NCBI RefSeq assembly: GCF_020532555.1
Contig: NZ_JAJBBR010000005.1
Location: forward strand, 372,001 to 436,000
From: Microvirga lenta
GTDB taxonomy: Bacteria; Pseudomonadota; Alphaproteobacteria; Rhizobiales; Beijerinckiaceae
DNA length: 64,000 nucleotides
Direction of reading: 5' to 3'
Positions within the stretch are counted from its first letter, which is position 1. The number at the start of each line of letters is the position of its first letter. A program made the position numbers and the translations under genes. Below, piece by piece: positions 15,764 to 25,449 of this stretch. The notes below the pieces were generated by a model. It did no database searches. It had not been told where the DNA came from and was given only the letters and a program-made list of their open reading frames with translations.

Positions 15764-16927
15764 TTACGGAGGTGCGGCAGGCTCGGTCTTGCCGCTGTCC
15801 GGCTCTCGCGCGCTCTGGCTTGCCTGCTGCCCCTGCTTCGCCGTCGCCGACTGGTCGGTCAGCGTGTAGAGCAGCCCTAGTCCGGCCCCGAAGATGGCCA
15901 ATACGGCCGCAGCATCGTAGCCCAGCCGAAAGATCGTCCTGTCCCTGCGCTCCAGAAGTCCGAGCACGAAGATCCCGGTCAGGATCAGTGCCAGCACGGC
16001 GGCAACGGCCTCGAACGTGTCGGCGATTTCGAGGGCGGGATCGCCGCTATAGGTCAGATCCGTGAGGAACAGGAGGGAGATGTTGAACAGGTTGGTGCCG
16101 AAGATGTCTCCCACGGCCATCTCGTAGCGCCTGATGCGGACCGCCGCGACGATGGAGCTCAGCTCCGGCAGCGAGGTGGCGAGACCGACCAGCACGAGCC
16201 CGACGAGGCTTGCGCCGATGCCGGTCTTCTGGGAAATCGCGTCGGCCGATTGGGAGAGCAGAAAACCCGATACCAGGATGATTGCGGCGGCAATCACGGT
16301 CCTGATGACGAGGGATCTCAGGGATGGCTTGTCCTCCTCCTTTCCGCCCGCCTGCTTGTTGCTCTCGCTGCTCCGGGTGCGCGAAGCACCGTCTTCGACC
16401 TTCCCGTCGACAGCCTCCCAGACATGACGCCGGTCGTAGCGGGACGAGAGCCAGAGCGCCCCGATGCACAGGATGATGAGCAGGCTGGACCATGCTCCGA
16501 CAGGCCCGAGCGCAACTTCGCCGGCGATGATGGCGACCGTGACGACCCCCATCAGGATCATGCCGAGCACGCCCTGCAGCAGGGATCCCGGGTTGGCGGC
16601 CACCGAGGTGAGTGCGCTGCGGCCGAAGATGGCGTCCGCGATGGCGAGGAGCACGAGGTTGATCGACGAGGTGCCCAGCAGGTTGTTGATCGCAAGCGGG
16701 GCATTGCCCGTGAACGAGGCGGTCGTCGTCGTCGCTATCTCCGGCAGCGAGGTGATGCCGCCGAGAAGCAGCATGCCGGCGAAGCCCTTGCCTATTTTCG
16801 CCTGATCCGAAATGCCGTCGATGTAGCCCGCCAGGCGTGACCCGGCGGCCCACACGCAGCCGCCGCTGACGAGGAAGATCGCCACGTTGATCCAGAGGGA
16901 CCATTCGCTGAAATTCAGGAAAGCCAT
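15764..16927 (-). CDS. Sodium/calcium exchanger family protein
   Basis: An integral membrane antiporter of the CaCA family. Both alpha repeats are clear: 'GGITSLPEIATT' with 'GNAPLAINNLLGTSSIN', and 'GLATSLPELSSIV' with 'MAVGDIFGTNLFNI'. Their Glu/Asn/Ser residues form the cation site. About ten to eleven membrane helices, with a hydrophilic loop of about 40 residues between the halves ('SRTRSSESNKQAGGKEEDKP') and a polar tail. ATG 16927 is preferred because it starts just before the first helix; the frame extends to 16972. It probably exports Ca2+ or exchanges it for Na+ or H+. Confidence 0.85.
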   Translation of the reverse strand: MAFLNFSEWSLWINVAIFLVSGGCVWAAGSRLAGYIDGISDQAKIGKGFAGMLLLGGITSLPEIATTTTASFTGNAPLAINNLLGTSSINLVLLAIADAIFGRSALTSVAANPGSLLQGVLGMILMGVVTVAIIAGEVALGPVGAWSSLLIILCIGALWLSSRYDRRHVWEAVDGKVEDGASRTRSSESNKQAGGKEEDKPSLRSLVIRTVIAAAIILVSGFLLSQSADAISQKTGIGASLVGLVLVGLATSLPELSSIVAAVRIRRYEMAVGDIFGTNLFNISLLFLTDLTYSGDPALEIADTFEAVAAVLALILTGIFVLGLLERRDRTIFRLGYDAAAVLAIFGAGLGLLYTLTDQSATAKQGQQASQSAREPDSGKTEPAAPP

Positions 16928-17160
16928 CCCTGGAAACCTAAGGCAGGTTTTTCGGTTCCAAGAGGGAAGCACCGACTCTCCCCAGGCGTCGCGGGTGCGA
17001 TATCGGCACTCCCGGGCCCTGGATCGGGCATCGTGAAGGAACCCTGGCGGATCGGCGGAGCAACCCTCAGCCGGCTAGGCGCCGCCAGGATGGCCGCGCC
17101 TTCCGTTATGGCTGACCCCGGGCAGGTTGCCGTCGGGGTCCTGATTCGCTTTCCTCATGC

Positions 17161-17712
17161 TCAATCGAGCACTTGGCAGACCTTCGGAACGCCCGGCGCC
17201 GGATCGCCGAAGGCCCTGTTGTTGCAGGGGATGCCGTCGCGGGACACCCGTTCGACGAAACGACGGCCGGCCCCGTACCGGACCCGCCTGGTCCCCCTGA
17301 AGTCGCAGAAGTCGTTCTCGCGGGCGCAGAACTGCCAGGCCGCCGCCCTGTCGTCGCGCCAGTCGGGACCGCGGAAATCCCGGCGGGGCCTGTCGAAGTC
17401 CGGACCCGGCCTGCTGCGATCCGGCCCCCAACCGCCATCCCGGTCGAACCTGCGCTCGATGTAGGCGCAGCGCTTGGGAATGCCGGGGGCAGGATCGCCG
17501 AACACCTCGTTGGAGCAGGGAATGCCGCGTCCGCCGACCTCGCGCGCCGTGGTGCGGCCGGGAATGCCGTACACGACCCGGGTCGGATAAGGCACCCGGC
17601 AGAACCCGCCCTCGGGCGCGCAGGGCACCAGCCCCTGGGCCACGGCGCTCGTCGGCATGACGGTGAATGCTGCACCGACGGCGAGTGCCGCCGCAACGAC
17701 TGTGCGAAGCAT
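17161..17712 (-). CDS. Secreted cysteine-rich protein with internal duplication
   Basis: 183 residues with a signal peptide ('MLRTVVAAALAVGAAFTVMPTSAVAQ'). The mature protein holds two copies of one unit: 'CAPEGGFC...VVYG...GRGIPCSNEVFGDPAPGIPKRC' (about 31-82) and 'CARENDFCDF...VRYG...DGIPCNNRAFGDPAPGVPKVC' (about 130-180). Each has four cysteines, so eight in total and probably two disulfides per unit. A linker rich in Asp, Arg and Pro separates them. It is periplasmic or secreted; the function is not known to me. The repeat pattern is conserved well enough to be under selection. Confidence 0.75.
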   Translation of the reverse strand: MLRTVVAAALAVGAAFTVMPTSAVAQGLVPCAPEGGFCRVPYPTRVVYGIPGRTTAREVGGRGIPCSNEVFGDPAPGIPKRCAYIERRFDRDGGWGPDRSRPGPDFDRPRRDFRGPDWRDDRAAAWQFCARENDFCDFRGTRRVRYGAGRRFVERVSRDGIPCNNRAFGDPAPGVPKVCQVLD

Positions 17713-17886
17713 GATCTTTCCTCCAGAAACATGCGCAGGTTACGCCGGACTGGATTAACAGCGACATAATATATCAGGCGGCCGTCGTTCAGGGAGAGCC
17801 GAGGCCGCCCTTCGAACACGCCGTCCGGCGAGATGCGCGGGAGCCCCTCCCCTGCGCCCCGGCGATTGTCGAACTATAATGCTCCC

Positions 17887-18552
17887 ATGCTGACCTACGC
17901 CATCGGTGACATCCACGGGCGGCACGACCTGCTCCAACGGCTCCTGGGCAAGATCCGCGAGCATGCGGAGGGCCGGCCCCACAGGCTCGTCTTCCTGGGC
18001 GACTACATCGACCGCGGCCCGGACAGCGCTGCGGTCATCGCGACGGTTCGGGCGTTGCAGGGCGGGTCTCCGGACAAGGTCATCTGTCTCATGGGCAACC
18101 ACGAGGACATGCTGTTGAAGGCCATCGGGGACCCGACCGGGACCTTCTGGTGGGTCCGCAACGGCGGCGACGCCGCCCTGGCGTCCTTCGGCGTCCGGAG
18201 CCCAGCCGCCATCCCGGGCGACCTGCTGGAATGGATAGGCTCCCTGCCGACCTCGTTCGAGGACGAGAAGCACTATTATGTCCACGCGGGCCTCCGGCCG
18301 GGCAGGCCCCTCGAGAGACAATCGGACGAAGACAGGCTCTGGATCCGGGGCCCCTTCCTCGAGGTCGATTACGATTTCGGAAAACACGTGGTTCACGGCC
18401 ACACGCCGTTGGTGACGGACCGGCCGGATATACGCCGCTATCGAACGAACCTGGATACCGGAGCCGTGTTCAGGGGAGTGCTGACGGCCGGCGTCTTCAC
18501 GGCCGAACAGGGGCCGCCGATCGGCCATATCAGCGCGTCTTCACAGCTCTGA
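17887..18552 (+). CDS. Calcineurin-like metallophosphoesterase
   Basis: About 221 residues. The metal ligands are in 'GDIHGR' (near residue 6), 'FLGDYIDRGPDS', 'GNHEDM', 'VHAGLRPG' and 'VHGHTP', the full PPP/ApaH-like serine-threonine phosphatase set. The start ATG 17887 begins directly with 'MLTYAIGDIHG', the normal N terminus; the frame reaches 17833 without added homology. It probably dephosphorylates proteins or diadenosine polyphosphates in the cytoplasm. It converges on the tmRNA gene. Confidence 0.88.
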   Translation: MLTYAIGDIHGRHDLLQRLLGKIREHAEGRPHRLVFLGDYIDRGPDSAAVIATVRALQGGSPDKVICLMGNHEDMLLKAIGDPTGTFWWVRNGGDAALASFGVRSPAAIPGDLLEWIGSLPTSFEDEKHYYVHAGLRPGRPLERQSDEDRLWIRGPFLEVDYDFGKHVVHGHTPLVTDRPDIRRYRTNLDTGAVFRGVLTAGVFTAEQGPPIGHISASSQL

Positions 18553-18571
18553 AAGGGGAGCCGAAAATGGG

Positions 18572-18593
18572 AACGGCACCCGAAGGTGCCGTT
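18572..18593 (-). terminator. Terminator of the tmRNA gene
   Basis: AACGGCACC pairs with GGTGCCGTT around a four-base loop (TTCG on the minus strand), followed on that strand by CCCATTTTC. The hairpin also lies just after the metallophosphoesterase stop and may serve both genes. Confidence 0.75.
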
Positions 18594-18985
18594 TCTGTTG
18601 CTAGGCTTTCCCGAGCCCCGGATGGTTACGCCGCGAGGCGAACCGCACCCATGTCAACGTTGTCGTTGGCATTTGTGAATGTGCACTATCAAGGCCGTAG
18701 CTCAGCCTAACCGCAGCCCTGTCTTTATTGCGCCCAGTCGAACCCAAGTCGCCCCCCTCAGAAACAGACCAGGCTTCCCTCGTCTGCTCGTGGTGGAGGC
18801 GGCGGGAATTGAACCCGCGTCCTAAACGCCTATGCCACAAAGCCTCTACGGTCATAGCCGGGTCGAAACCCGACAAACCCCATATAGGAAATCGAAGCCC
18901 CGAACGCCAGTCCCACATGGCCTGCGGGGAGCGCAACCCCGCAGTGCCGCGGCCTTGACCGCCGCACCGACGGGATTGCGTCTCT
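18594..18985 (-). ncRNA. ssrA: Two-piece (circularly permuted) tmRNA
   Basis: The acceptor piece ends with a T arm (GCGGG-TTCAATT-CCCGC), the acceptor strand CGCCTCC, then A and CCA (CCA at 18791-18793 on the minus strand). About 35 bases of intervening sequence follow. The coding piece starts at 18756 with GGGGGCG, which pairs with the acceptor strand and includes the G3-U70 pair read by alanyl-tRNA synthetase. The tag reading frame at 18629-18670, with stop TAA at 18626-18628, encodes ANDNVDMGAVRLAA. This permuted layout is the alphaproteobacterial form. It rescues stalled ribosomes with SmpB and marks proteins for ClpXP. The 5' limit of the acceptor piece is approximate. Confidence 0.93.
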
Positions 18986-18995
18986 TCGGCTCTCC

Positions 18996-20678
18996 TCAGG
19001 CCGCCTTGACGCTGGCAAGGAAGGCCTGAACCTCCTGGCTCAGATCGTTCGAGTGGCGTGCCAGTTCCTGGGCGGCATCGAGCACCTGCGACGCCGCCGC
19101 GCCGGTCTGGCCGGCTCCCTGCTGCACATCGACGATGTTGCCGCTGACGGCCTCGGTGCCGCGGGCTGCCTCCTGCACGTTGCGGGCGATCTCGCTGGTG
19201 GCCGCGCCCTGCTGCTCGATGGCCGCCGCAATCGCGGTCGAGACGCTCGACATCTCCCCGATCGTGCTGCCGACGCTCTGGATGGCGCTCACGGCCTCCT
19301 GCGTGACCTGCTGGATCTCGGCGATCTGGGCGCTGATCTCCTCCGTCGCCTTCGTGGTCTGGCCGGCCAGTTCCTTGACCTCGGAGGCGACGACCGCAAA
19401 GCCCTTGCCGGCCTCGCCGGCCCGGGCAGCCTCGATGGTGGCGTTGAGCGCGAGCAGGTTGGTCTGTGCCGCGATGGTGTTGATGAGGGCCACGACGCTG
19501 CCGATGCGCTCCGCCGTGGTGACGAGGGCCTGCACGGTCGCGTCCGTGCGCCTGGCCCCCTCGACGGCGGTGCCGGCGATCTGGGTCGAGTGCGCCACCT
19601 GGGCCGCGATCTCGCGGGTGGAGATGGACAGCTCCTCGGTCGCGGCCGCCACGGTCTGAACGTTGGCGGCCGTCTTCTCGGCCGCGCTGGCGACGGATGT
19701 CGATTGATGGTTCGTCTGCTCGGCGGTCGCCGCCATGGTCTGGGCCGTCGCCTCCATTCTCAGGGCGGCGGTGGACAGGCCCTGGGTGAGAGCCGACACG
19801 TTCGCCTCGAAACGCTTGGCGATCTCATCCAGGCGCTGAGCGCGGCGGGCCTTGGCATCGGCCTCGAGAGCGGCAGCTTCCTCGGCCTCGTCCTTGGCGA
19901 TCAGGACGCCCTTGAACACCTGGACCGCATGAGCCATCTCGCCCAGCTCGTCGGCGCGGTTCTGGGCCGGCACGTCGACCTGCTTGTCGCCTTCGGCGAG
20001 GGCGCGCATCGCCTGGCTGAGGGCCAGGATCGGGCGCGTCACGCCTCGGCCGATCAGCGCCGCGACGCCTGCGATGACGAGAACGATCAGGGCGACGCCA
20101 GCCATCAGCTTCATGGCGGTGTCCCAGACCTTGGCGGCCGTGTCGTCCGTATAGACGCCCGAGCCGATGATCCACCCCCAGGGCTGGAAGCCCTTCACGT
20201 AGGAAATCTTGCCGACGGGCTGCTCCGCGCCGGGCTTGGGCCAGAGATAGGGGACGAAACCTGCTCCACTCTGCTTCACCGTGTCCACGAAGGCCACGAA
20301 GAGCCGCTTTCCGGTCGGGTCCTTGTTCTCGGTCATGTCCTGACCTTCGAGCTCGGGCTTGATCGGGTGCATCAGCATGCGCGGATGCATGTCGTTGATC
20401 CAGAAATACTCCTGCTTGTCGTAACGCAGGCCTCTCACGGCGTGCATGGCCGCCTTCTGGGCGTCCGCGCGGCTCATGCGGCCGGCGCGCTCCTCGGCCT
20501 CGTAGTACGACAGGATGCCGTAGGCGGCCTCGACCACATGATGGGTCTTCACGGCCTGGGCCGAGACGATCTCCTCGCGGAGCTGATAGAGCGAAAGGCC
20601 GATGATCGCGGCGATGCCGATCAGGGCCGTCAGGGTGATTGAATGGATCTTCGTCGTGATCCCGAGCTTCAGGCGCAT
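18996..20678 (-). CDS. Methyl-accepting chemotaxis protein (Cache, HAMP, MA domains)
   Basis: 560 residues. The N-terminal helix ('[21 protein letters not shown]') is followed by a single-Cache type-2 sensor domain ('[16 protein letters not shown]...GSGVYTDD', about 40-190), a second membrane helix, HAMP (about 215-270) and the MA signalling domain. The latter includes the hairpin tip '[40 protein letters not shown]'. ATG 20678 has GAGGA just upstream; a longer frame to 20846 adds only unrelated sequence. It senses a small ligand in the periplasm and signals to CheA. No chemotaxis operon is adjacent. Confidence 0.92.
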   Translation of the reverse strand: MRLKLGITTKIHSITLTALIGIAAIIGLSLYQLREEIVSAQAVKTHHVVEAAYGILSYYEAEERAGRMSRADAQKAAMHAVRGLRYDKQEYFWINDMHPRMLMHPIKPELEGQDMTENKDPTGKRLFVAFVDTVKQSGAGFVPYLWPKPGAEQPVGKISYVKGFQPWGWIIGSGVYTDDTAAKVWDTAMKLMAGVALIVLVIAGVAALIGRGVTRPILALSQAMRALAEGDKQVDVPAQNRADELGEMAHAVQVFKGVLIAKDEAEEAAALEADAKARRAQRLDEIAKRFEANVSALTQGLSTAALRMEATAQTMAATAEQTNHQSTSVASAAEKTAANVQTVAAATEELSISTREIAAQVAHSTQIAGTAVEGARRTDATVQALVTTAERIGSVVALINTIAAQTNLLALNATIEAARAGEAGKGFAVVASEVKELAGQTTKATEEISAQIAEIQQVTQEAVSAIQSVGSTIGEMSSVSTAIAAAIEQQGAATSEIARNVQEAARGTEAVSGNIVDVQQGAGQTGAAASQVLDAAQELARHSNDLSQEVQAFLASVKAA

Positions 20679-21382
20679 AGCTTCCTCGTTTTTTCCGGCT
20701 TTGTATTGGGGAGCGATGGCCCGTGGACGATATTGCCAAGCTTCGAGGACGGCCTCCTGCGCGGATGCCCGAACGGCCAAGGCGGCCGATGGGCATTCAG
20801 GTCGTAACGGAAGCCTTTCCGAAACAGAGTATCGCCTATGAACCACAGATCCCTCTGGAGACGAGGAACTTCAGCATAACTCGGTTAAACTTTGATTATT
20901 GCTTTCATTTCCCAAGTGTTGTTCCGCGGCATGGAGCAAGAGAAACGACAAACGCCTCGTTTCATCTGTCAGACAGCAGCGTCAACTTGGCAAAAGATCC
21001 AGATTTTATCATCTCGTCTTAACGACAGTTTACGTTCCGTCATGCCTGGCGGCACTCCTGCGGGGAGAGCCGGGATGTTCCGGGAGGCAAAACCTCCGTA
21101 CGGTCGGCCGCGGCACCCCGTTATTTCCACAACGCGGACGAGACTCGGGCCAGCTACGCCATTAAATTAACATAGAAGTCGGACGACCTGTCTCGACGTG
21201 GGCCGGAACCGAGGATCGCCTGTCGACCGCGAGGGCAGCATCACCGCGACGGAACGCCGTTTGACGCCGACACTCTTGCGCAGCCTTAACCTTCCGAGAA
21301 GGTTTGGCTTCGCGCCGGGGTCAAAGTCGAGGAGACTAGTCAGTCAGTAAAGCCTCACCGGTCCGTGAGGAGGGTACCCGAG
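20679..21382. other. 704-bp region without a recognisable gene
   Basis: Small frames are present but none has protein-like composition. There is an AT-rich stretch near 20880-20910 and a short stem AACCTT-CCGAG-AAGGTT at 21288-21304. Promoters of the chemoreceptor (minus) and of the 21383 gene (plus) must lie here. Confidence 0.4.
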
Positions 21383-21691
21383 ATGAAAGAATTCGACGAG
21401 GAATACGCCAAGCGGGTCCGCGAGGGCTGCTTCAAGGCTATCCTGGATGCGTCGATCAAGGACGGAAAACTCGAACTGAGCGAGCGGGAGATCTATGACG
21501 GCGTCATGAGCGCCATCGCGATGATCCACTCGTCGCAGGACGAGACGCCGACCCCCGAAACGACGGCCCGCGTGTCCGAGGCGATTGCGCTGCACTTCCG
21601 CGAGAGGGTCAAGCAGCTGAAAGCCGTGAAGGAGCAGGTCGACGCCCCTCCCTTCCCGCTCGAATCCAGCAAGAAAGAGAACATGCACTGA
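21383..21691 (+). CDS. Hypothetical protein
   Basis: 102 residues, soluble and helical: 'MKEFDEEYAKRVREGCFKAILDASIKDGKLELSEREIYDGVMSAIAMI'. The start ATG has GAGGAGG nine bases upstream. The C terminus is polar ('PPFPLESSKKENMH'). I do not recognise the family. Codon use looks like a normal chromosomal gene. A small membrane-protein frame follows at 21808. Confidence 0.6.
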   Translation: MKEFDEEYAKRVREGCFKAILDASIKDGKLELSEREIYDGVMSAIAMIHSSQDETPTPETTARVSEAIALHFRERVKQLKAVKEQVDAPPFPLESSKKENMH

Positions 21692-21807
21692 CCCCGCACG
21701 AGAAGCGGCATTCGGGGGCCTTGAAGGCCCATCCCCCGCAAGGAGAGAACCAAACCCAAGCTTAAGCGTTGTTCTGCCCGTCCCTGTTCAAGCCTGAGAG
21801 GAACTTG

Positions 21808-21927
21808 ATGGATGAGCCGAAGCGACGCCACCCGGCCAGCGACCCGCTGGCGCGCATCATGGATTGGGTCGGCTTGTCCGTCGGCTTAGGCTTCCTCTGG
21901 GTTGCCGTATCGGCCGTCAGGCTCTGA
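21808..21927 (+). CDS. Small predicted membrane protein (39 aa)
   Basis: A short frame with ATG at 21808 and TGA at 21925-21927, preceded by GAGAGGAA at 5-nt spacing. It has a basic N terminus ('MDEPKRRHPASDPLARI') followed by one hydrophobic helix ('WVGLSVGLGFLWVAVSAV'), the layout of small single-pass inner-membrane proteins. No homologue is recognised from memory. Confidence 0.45.
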   Translation: MDEPKRRHPASDPLARIMDWVGLSVGLGFLWVAVSAVRL

Positions 21928-21957
21928 CGAGCGGGCCGGTCCGCCCGACCCCTTCAG

Positions 21958-23256
21958 TCAGGAGCCTCGGCGGAAGCGGTATTCCCGGGCCGCATCGGCA
22001 GCCTGATAGCCCCAATAGGTCAGTTGCACCGCCGCCCGCCCGAAAAGTCCTCCGTTCCAGGCCAGGCCGAAAGGCTCGAACAAGCGGTAGCGGTCGGTTT
22101 CGCCGGCGATGCCCTCGGCGACGACCGTTCCGCCGATGGCGGTCGTGTTCATGCCATGGCCGCCGAAGGCCGTGCAGAACCACACGCCCGGCCGCAGCCG
22201 GCCGATCTGCGGCATTAGATGCCGGGCATAGGACATGAGGCCCGACCAGGCCACCTCGACCTTCAGCTCCGCCAATTGCGGATAGGTGCCCACCATCTCG
22301 CGCCGGAGCAGGGCGGCGATATCCGCCGGATCGGTCGTCCTCGTGGTGATCCGCCCGCCCCAGAGGATGCGGCTCCCATCGTCGACGAGGCGGTAGTAGT
22401 CCCCGGCCCTGCGGTCGTCGAGCACGGCGGCAGAGGTGCGGATGGCGCTGCGGACGAGATCCGGCGCGTGCTCCGTCAGAAGCACGTAGGTGGCGACGGG
22501 CAGGAACGCCGTCCGTAATGCCGGCAGAACTCCACCGGTATAGCCGCCGGTGGTGAAGAGCACATGCTCGGCCTCGATCTCCGCGTCCTTCGTGCGCAAC
22601 ATCTTCCTCGGCCCATCGAGCTCCGCCGAGACCACCGCCGAGTTCTCGTGGATCCCTGCCCCCAGCCCGGCAGCGGCGCGGGCCAAGGCGCGCCCGTAGT
22701 TCAAGGGGTGGAAATGAAAGGCCCTCCCGTCGAGAAGCCCCTCCTGATACCGGGGAGAAACGAACATCGCCCTGACCTCGTCCCGCGGCAGGTAGCGCTG
22801 TTCGAGGCCGAATTCGCGCTCCATCCTGTCCCGGGCGGCCCGCAGGGCCCCGCGCGAATCGTAGCGCAACGCCTTCACGATGCCGGGAACGGGCCTTGCC
22901 TCTCCGATGGCGAGGTCCCGGATATGGTCGCTCACGATATCGACGCCTTCGATGGAGAGGCGGTAGAGCGCCTTGGCCTGCTCCGGGCCGACCCGGCGCT
23001 CGATGGCGGACAATCCCGTCGCGTATCCGGCCGACACGAAGCCGCCGTTGCGGCCTGAGGCTCCCCACAGGATGCGCTGCGCTTCGAGAACCACGACGGA
23101 CCGGCCGCTCCGCGCCAGCTTCAGCGCCGCCGTCAGTCCCGCAAGACCGCCGCCGACGATGCAGACGTCGGCTCCGATACGGCCCCGAGCCTGCGGATAG
23201 GTCTCGGACGTGGCGAGCGTCCGGCTGTAGTAGCTGTCGATGTAGGAGGAGGTCAT
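21958..23256 (-). CDS. FAD-dependent oxidoreductase (gamma-glutamylputrescine oxidase-like)
   Basis: 432 residues of the DAO/PuuB class. The dinucleotide-binding motif 'DVCIVGGGLAGLTAALKLARSGRSVVVLEA' is at about 31-60, with 'LWGASGRNGGF' contacting FAD. The C-terminal part has 'VAWSGLMSYARHLMPQIG' and 'FCTAFGGHGMNTTAIGGTVVAE', closing the FAD site. The family oxidises secondary amine groups such as gamma-glutamylputrescine, producing an aldehyde and H2O2. It stands alone here, far from the glutamine-synthetase-like operon at 41-47 kb, so the substrate is open. Confidence 0.85.
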   Translation of the reverse strand: MTSSYIDSYYSRTLATSETYPQARGRIGADVCIVGGGLAGLTAALKLARSGRSVVVLEAQRILWGASGRNGGFVSAGYATGLSAIERRVGPEQAKALYRLSIEGVDIVSDHIRDLAIGEARPVPGIVKALRYDSRGALRAARDRMEREFGLEQRYLPRDEVRAMFVSPRYQEGLLDGRAFHFHPLNYGRALARAAAGLGAGIHENSAVVSAELDGPRKMLRTKDAEIEAEHVLFTTGGYTGGVLPALRTAFLPVATYVLLTEHAPDLVRSAIRTSAAVLDDRRAGDYYRLVDDGSRILWGGRITTRTTDPADIAALLRREMVGTYPQLAELKVEVAWSGLMSYARHLMPQIGRLRPGVWFCTAFGGHGMNTTAIGGTVVAEGIAGETDRYRLFEPFGLAWNGGLFGRAAVQLTYWGYQAADAAREYRFRRGS

Positions 23257-23328
23257 GTCTGTGACTGGCAGGAGGCGGAAGGAAGGCGAAAGCTCCGTTC
23301 GAGCGGGTGCCCGCCAGGCTTTGGGTTC

Positions 23329-25449
23329 TCACCCGGTCCGGGACGGCTGGAGACTAGCATGGCAGCGATGCAGATAAACCTGGAAAAGGCGGTCATCGGG
23401 CGCGGCGGCAGCCAGGGCCTCGAGCTGCGCCGCCGCCTTCGCCCAGTCGCCGGCCTCGTAGCTGGCCCGCGCCCTCTCCCAATCCTCGAGGGTCCGCAAC
23501 CGGTCCGGATCGGGCGCCAGTTCGCTTTCGTCGTCTCCCGCAGCGCCGAGAAGCTCGTAGATGATCATCGGGCGGTGCGCCCCCTCCGGCACCGTTCGGT
23601 CGACGAAGCGGAACACGTATTCGCCCGCCGTCGCACGCTGGACGTCCTCGCTGACGAGGATCGTCGTGCCGTAGCGCTTGTTCAGCTTCTCGAGCCGGGA
23701 AGCCATGTTCACCGTGTGGCCGAGGGCCGTGTAGTTGATCCGGTCGACCGAGCCGACATTGCCGATGACGGCCTCGCCCGTATGCAGGCCGAACCGGGTC
23801 TGCATGGGCGCACCGCCTTCGGCGACGAAATCCTCGTTGAGCCGGTCGAGGCGGCGCGCGGCGCGCAGGGCGCCGAGGCAGGCGAGAGCGACGTGATCCT
23901 CCCGTTCCTCGGGCGCATTCCAGAACGCCATGATGCTGTCGCCGATATACTTGTCGATAGTGGCTCCCGAACGGACCAGTTCGCCGCCGATCTCGCTGAA
24001 ATAGCGGGACGTCTTGGCCATCACCTCCTCGGGATCGAGGCCTTCCGCCATGGGCGTGAAGCCGGCCACGTCGGTGAACAGCACGGTGATCGCCTGGCGT
24101 TTGCCGCCGAGCTCGGACGACATCTTGCGGCCGATGATGCCGCGCACCAGGGCGTTCGGCACGTAGCGCATGAAGTTGCTCAGGGCGAGTTCGAGCGTGT
24201 CGATGGCACGCGAGAGCTCCCTGACCTCCATCACGCGGGATTGCGACCGGCGCGCATGTCCGAATTCGAACTTCATGATCCTGCGGATGTCGTCCGTCGC
24301 CAGACGCAGGGGGCGCGCCAGGTAGCGGGCCGCGAGCAGGACGATCAGCAGAGTGACGGCGACGGAAATGCCGGAGATCACGAGAAGCCCGGTGCGGATC
24401 CGCTCCGCCGGCCCCATCATGGTGTCGAAGGGAATGGCAAGGCTGATGAACAGGTTGTCGAACCCTTCGCCGACCTGTTCGGTGCGGCTGAAATAGTTCT
24501 CGTCGCCGACCGTGAAGGATGCGCTCCGCTCCTTCCGGCCGGGCGCCTCCTGAAAGGTCCGGTACATGCCGCTGAGCAGCGGAGAGCCGAGATCGTCGAC
24601 CGTGAGGAGCCTGTTGTTCCGGTCGGCCTGGCGGATCATCCGGTACGAGCCTCCGCGCGGATGCGCGATCAGGGTGCCAGCCGCGTCGAAGACGAGAAGT
24701 TCCAGATCCGGCGGAAAGCGCAGGCGCTCCAGGTAAAGATCGAGACTGGCGAGGGTCATGTCGATGCCGAAGACGGCGCCGGGTGTCTGCCGCGCCTGCC
24801 GCGCCAGCGTCACTCCGGCCTCCGGGACGCTGGCAAAACGGTAGGGAGGCGTGAGGATCACATCGCCGCTGGCCAGGGCGGGCGCATACCAGGGACGCCT
24901 CCGGGGATCGAAGGCGGTCGGCCGAGACCCGATCCGCCGCAACTCCCTGCCCTGCGCGTCCACGACGATCCACCGTGCCGACGGCCCATCCGTCGCCGGC
25001 TCGACGATCATGAAGACGTAGGCCCCGTCGTGGGATTCCGGGCCGATTTCGGGCGGCCGTGCATCGCTGATCGTCTGCACGACCACATGGCTCCCGTCGC
25101 TGCGGCCCAGGAAGACCCCCGTCGCAGCCGGCAGAACCTCATCGAGCTCCTTCAACACTGCGGTCAGGGTCACGACCAGCTGCTCGGAAGGAAGCTCGGG
25201 ATCGATGGTGATGGAGACGGTATCGAGGACGGAGCCCGCGATCCGGAGACTGCCCGCGAGCTCGTTCCGCACATTGCTGGCGATGCGCTGGAAGTCGTCC
25301 TCGGCGTCGCGGATCGTGAGCGCCGTCAGCTGGTGGTGGTTGAACCCGATCAGCGCGGCGGAGATGGCGAGCACGACGAGCGTGAAGACGAGGGCGAGCA
25401 AGGCCTGCAGAGACCAGAGGAACGGTTTTCGCTCTGCGCGCTGTTTCAC
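23329..25449 (-). CDS. Adenylate/guanylate cyclase with Cache and HAMP domains
   Basis: 706 residues. One N-terminal helix, a periplasmic Cache-type sensor of about 300 residues ('GVFLGRSDGSHVVV...YAPALASGDVILTPPY'), a second helix ('TGLLVISGISVAVTLLIVLLAARYL'), HAMP and a class III cyclase domain. The latter has 'VLFTDVAGFTPMAE' and 'KYIGDSIMAFWNAP' with both metal-binding Asp, and 'INYTALGHTVNMASRLE'. It should make cAMP (or cGMP) in response to an external signal. The 72-base gap to the oxidase upstream suggests the two may be co-transcribed. Confidence 0.9.
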   Translation of the reverse strand: MKQRAERKPFLWSLQALLALVFTLVVLAISAALIGFNHHQLTALTIRDAEDDFQRIASNVRNELAGSLRIAGSVLDTVSITIDPELPSEQLVVTLTAVLKELDEVLPAATGVFLGRSDGSHVVVQTISDARPPEIGPESHDGAYVFMIVEPATDGPSARWIVVDAQGRELRRIGSRPTAFDPRRRPWYAPALASGDVILTPPYRFASVPEAGVTLARQARQTPGAVFGIDMTLASLDLYLERLRFPPDLELLVFDAAGTLIAHPRGGSYRMIRQADRNNRLLTVDDLGSPLLSGMYRTFQEAPGRKERSASFTVGDENYFSRTEQVGEGFDNLFISLAIPFDTMMGPAERIRTGLLVISGISVAVTLLIVLLAARYLARPLRLATDDIRRIMKFEFGHARRSQSRVMEVRELSRAIDTLELALSNFMRYVPNALVRGIIGRKMSSELGGKRQAITVLFTDVAGFTPMAEGLDPEEVMAKTSRYFSEIGGELVRSGATIDKYIGDSIMAFWNAPEEREDHVALACLGALRAARRLDRLNEDFVAEGGAPMQTRFGLHTGEAVIGNVGSVDRINYTALGHTVNMASRLEKLNKRYGTTILVSEDVQRATAGEYVFRFVDRTVPEGAHRPMIIYELLGAAGDDESELAPDPDRLRTLEDWERARASYEAGDWAKAAAQLEALAAAAPDDRLFQVYLHRCHASLQPSRTG

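Noticed and set aside
18601..18936. 111-codon minus-strand frame
   Set aside because: It lies entirely within the tmRNA gene.
19053..20642. 529-codon plus-strand frame opposite the chemoreceptor
   Set aside because: Low-complexity Gly/Leu/Arg/Asp composition and no motif; it mirrors a well-defined chemoreceptor gene on the other strand.
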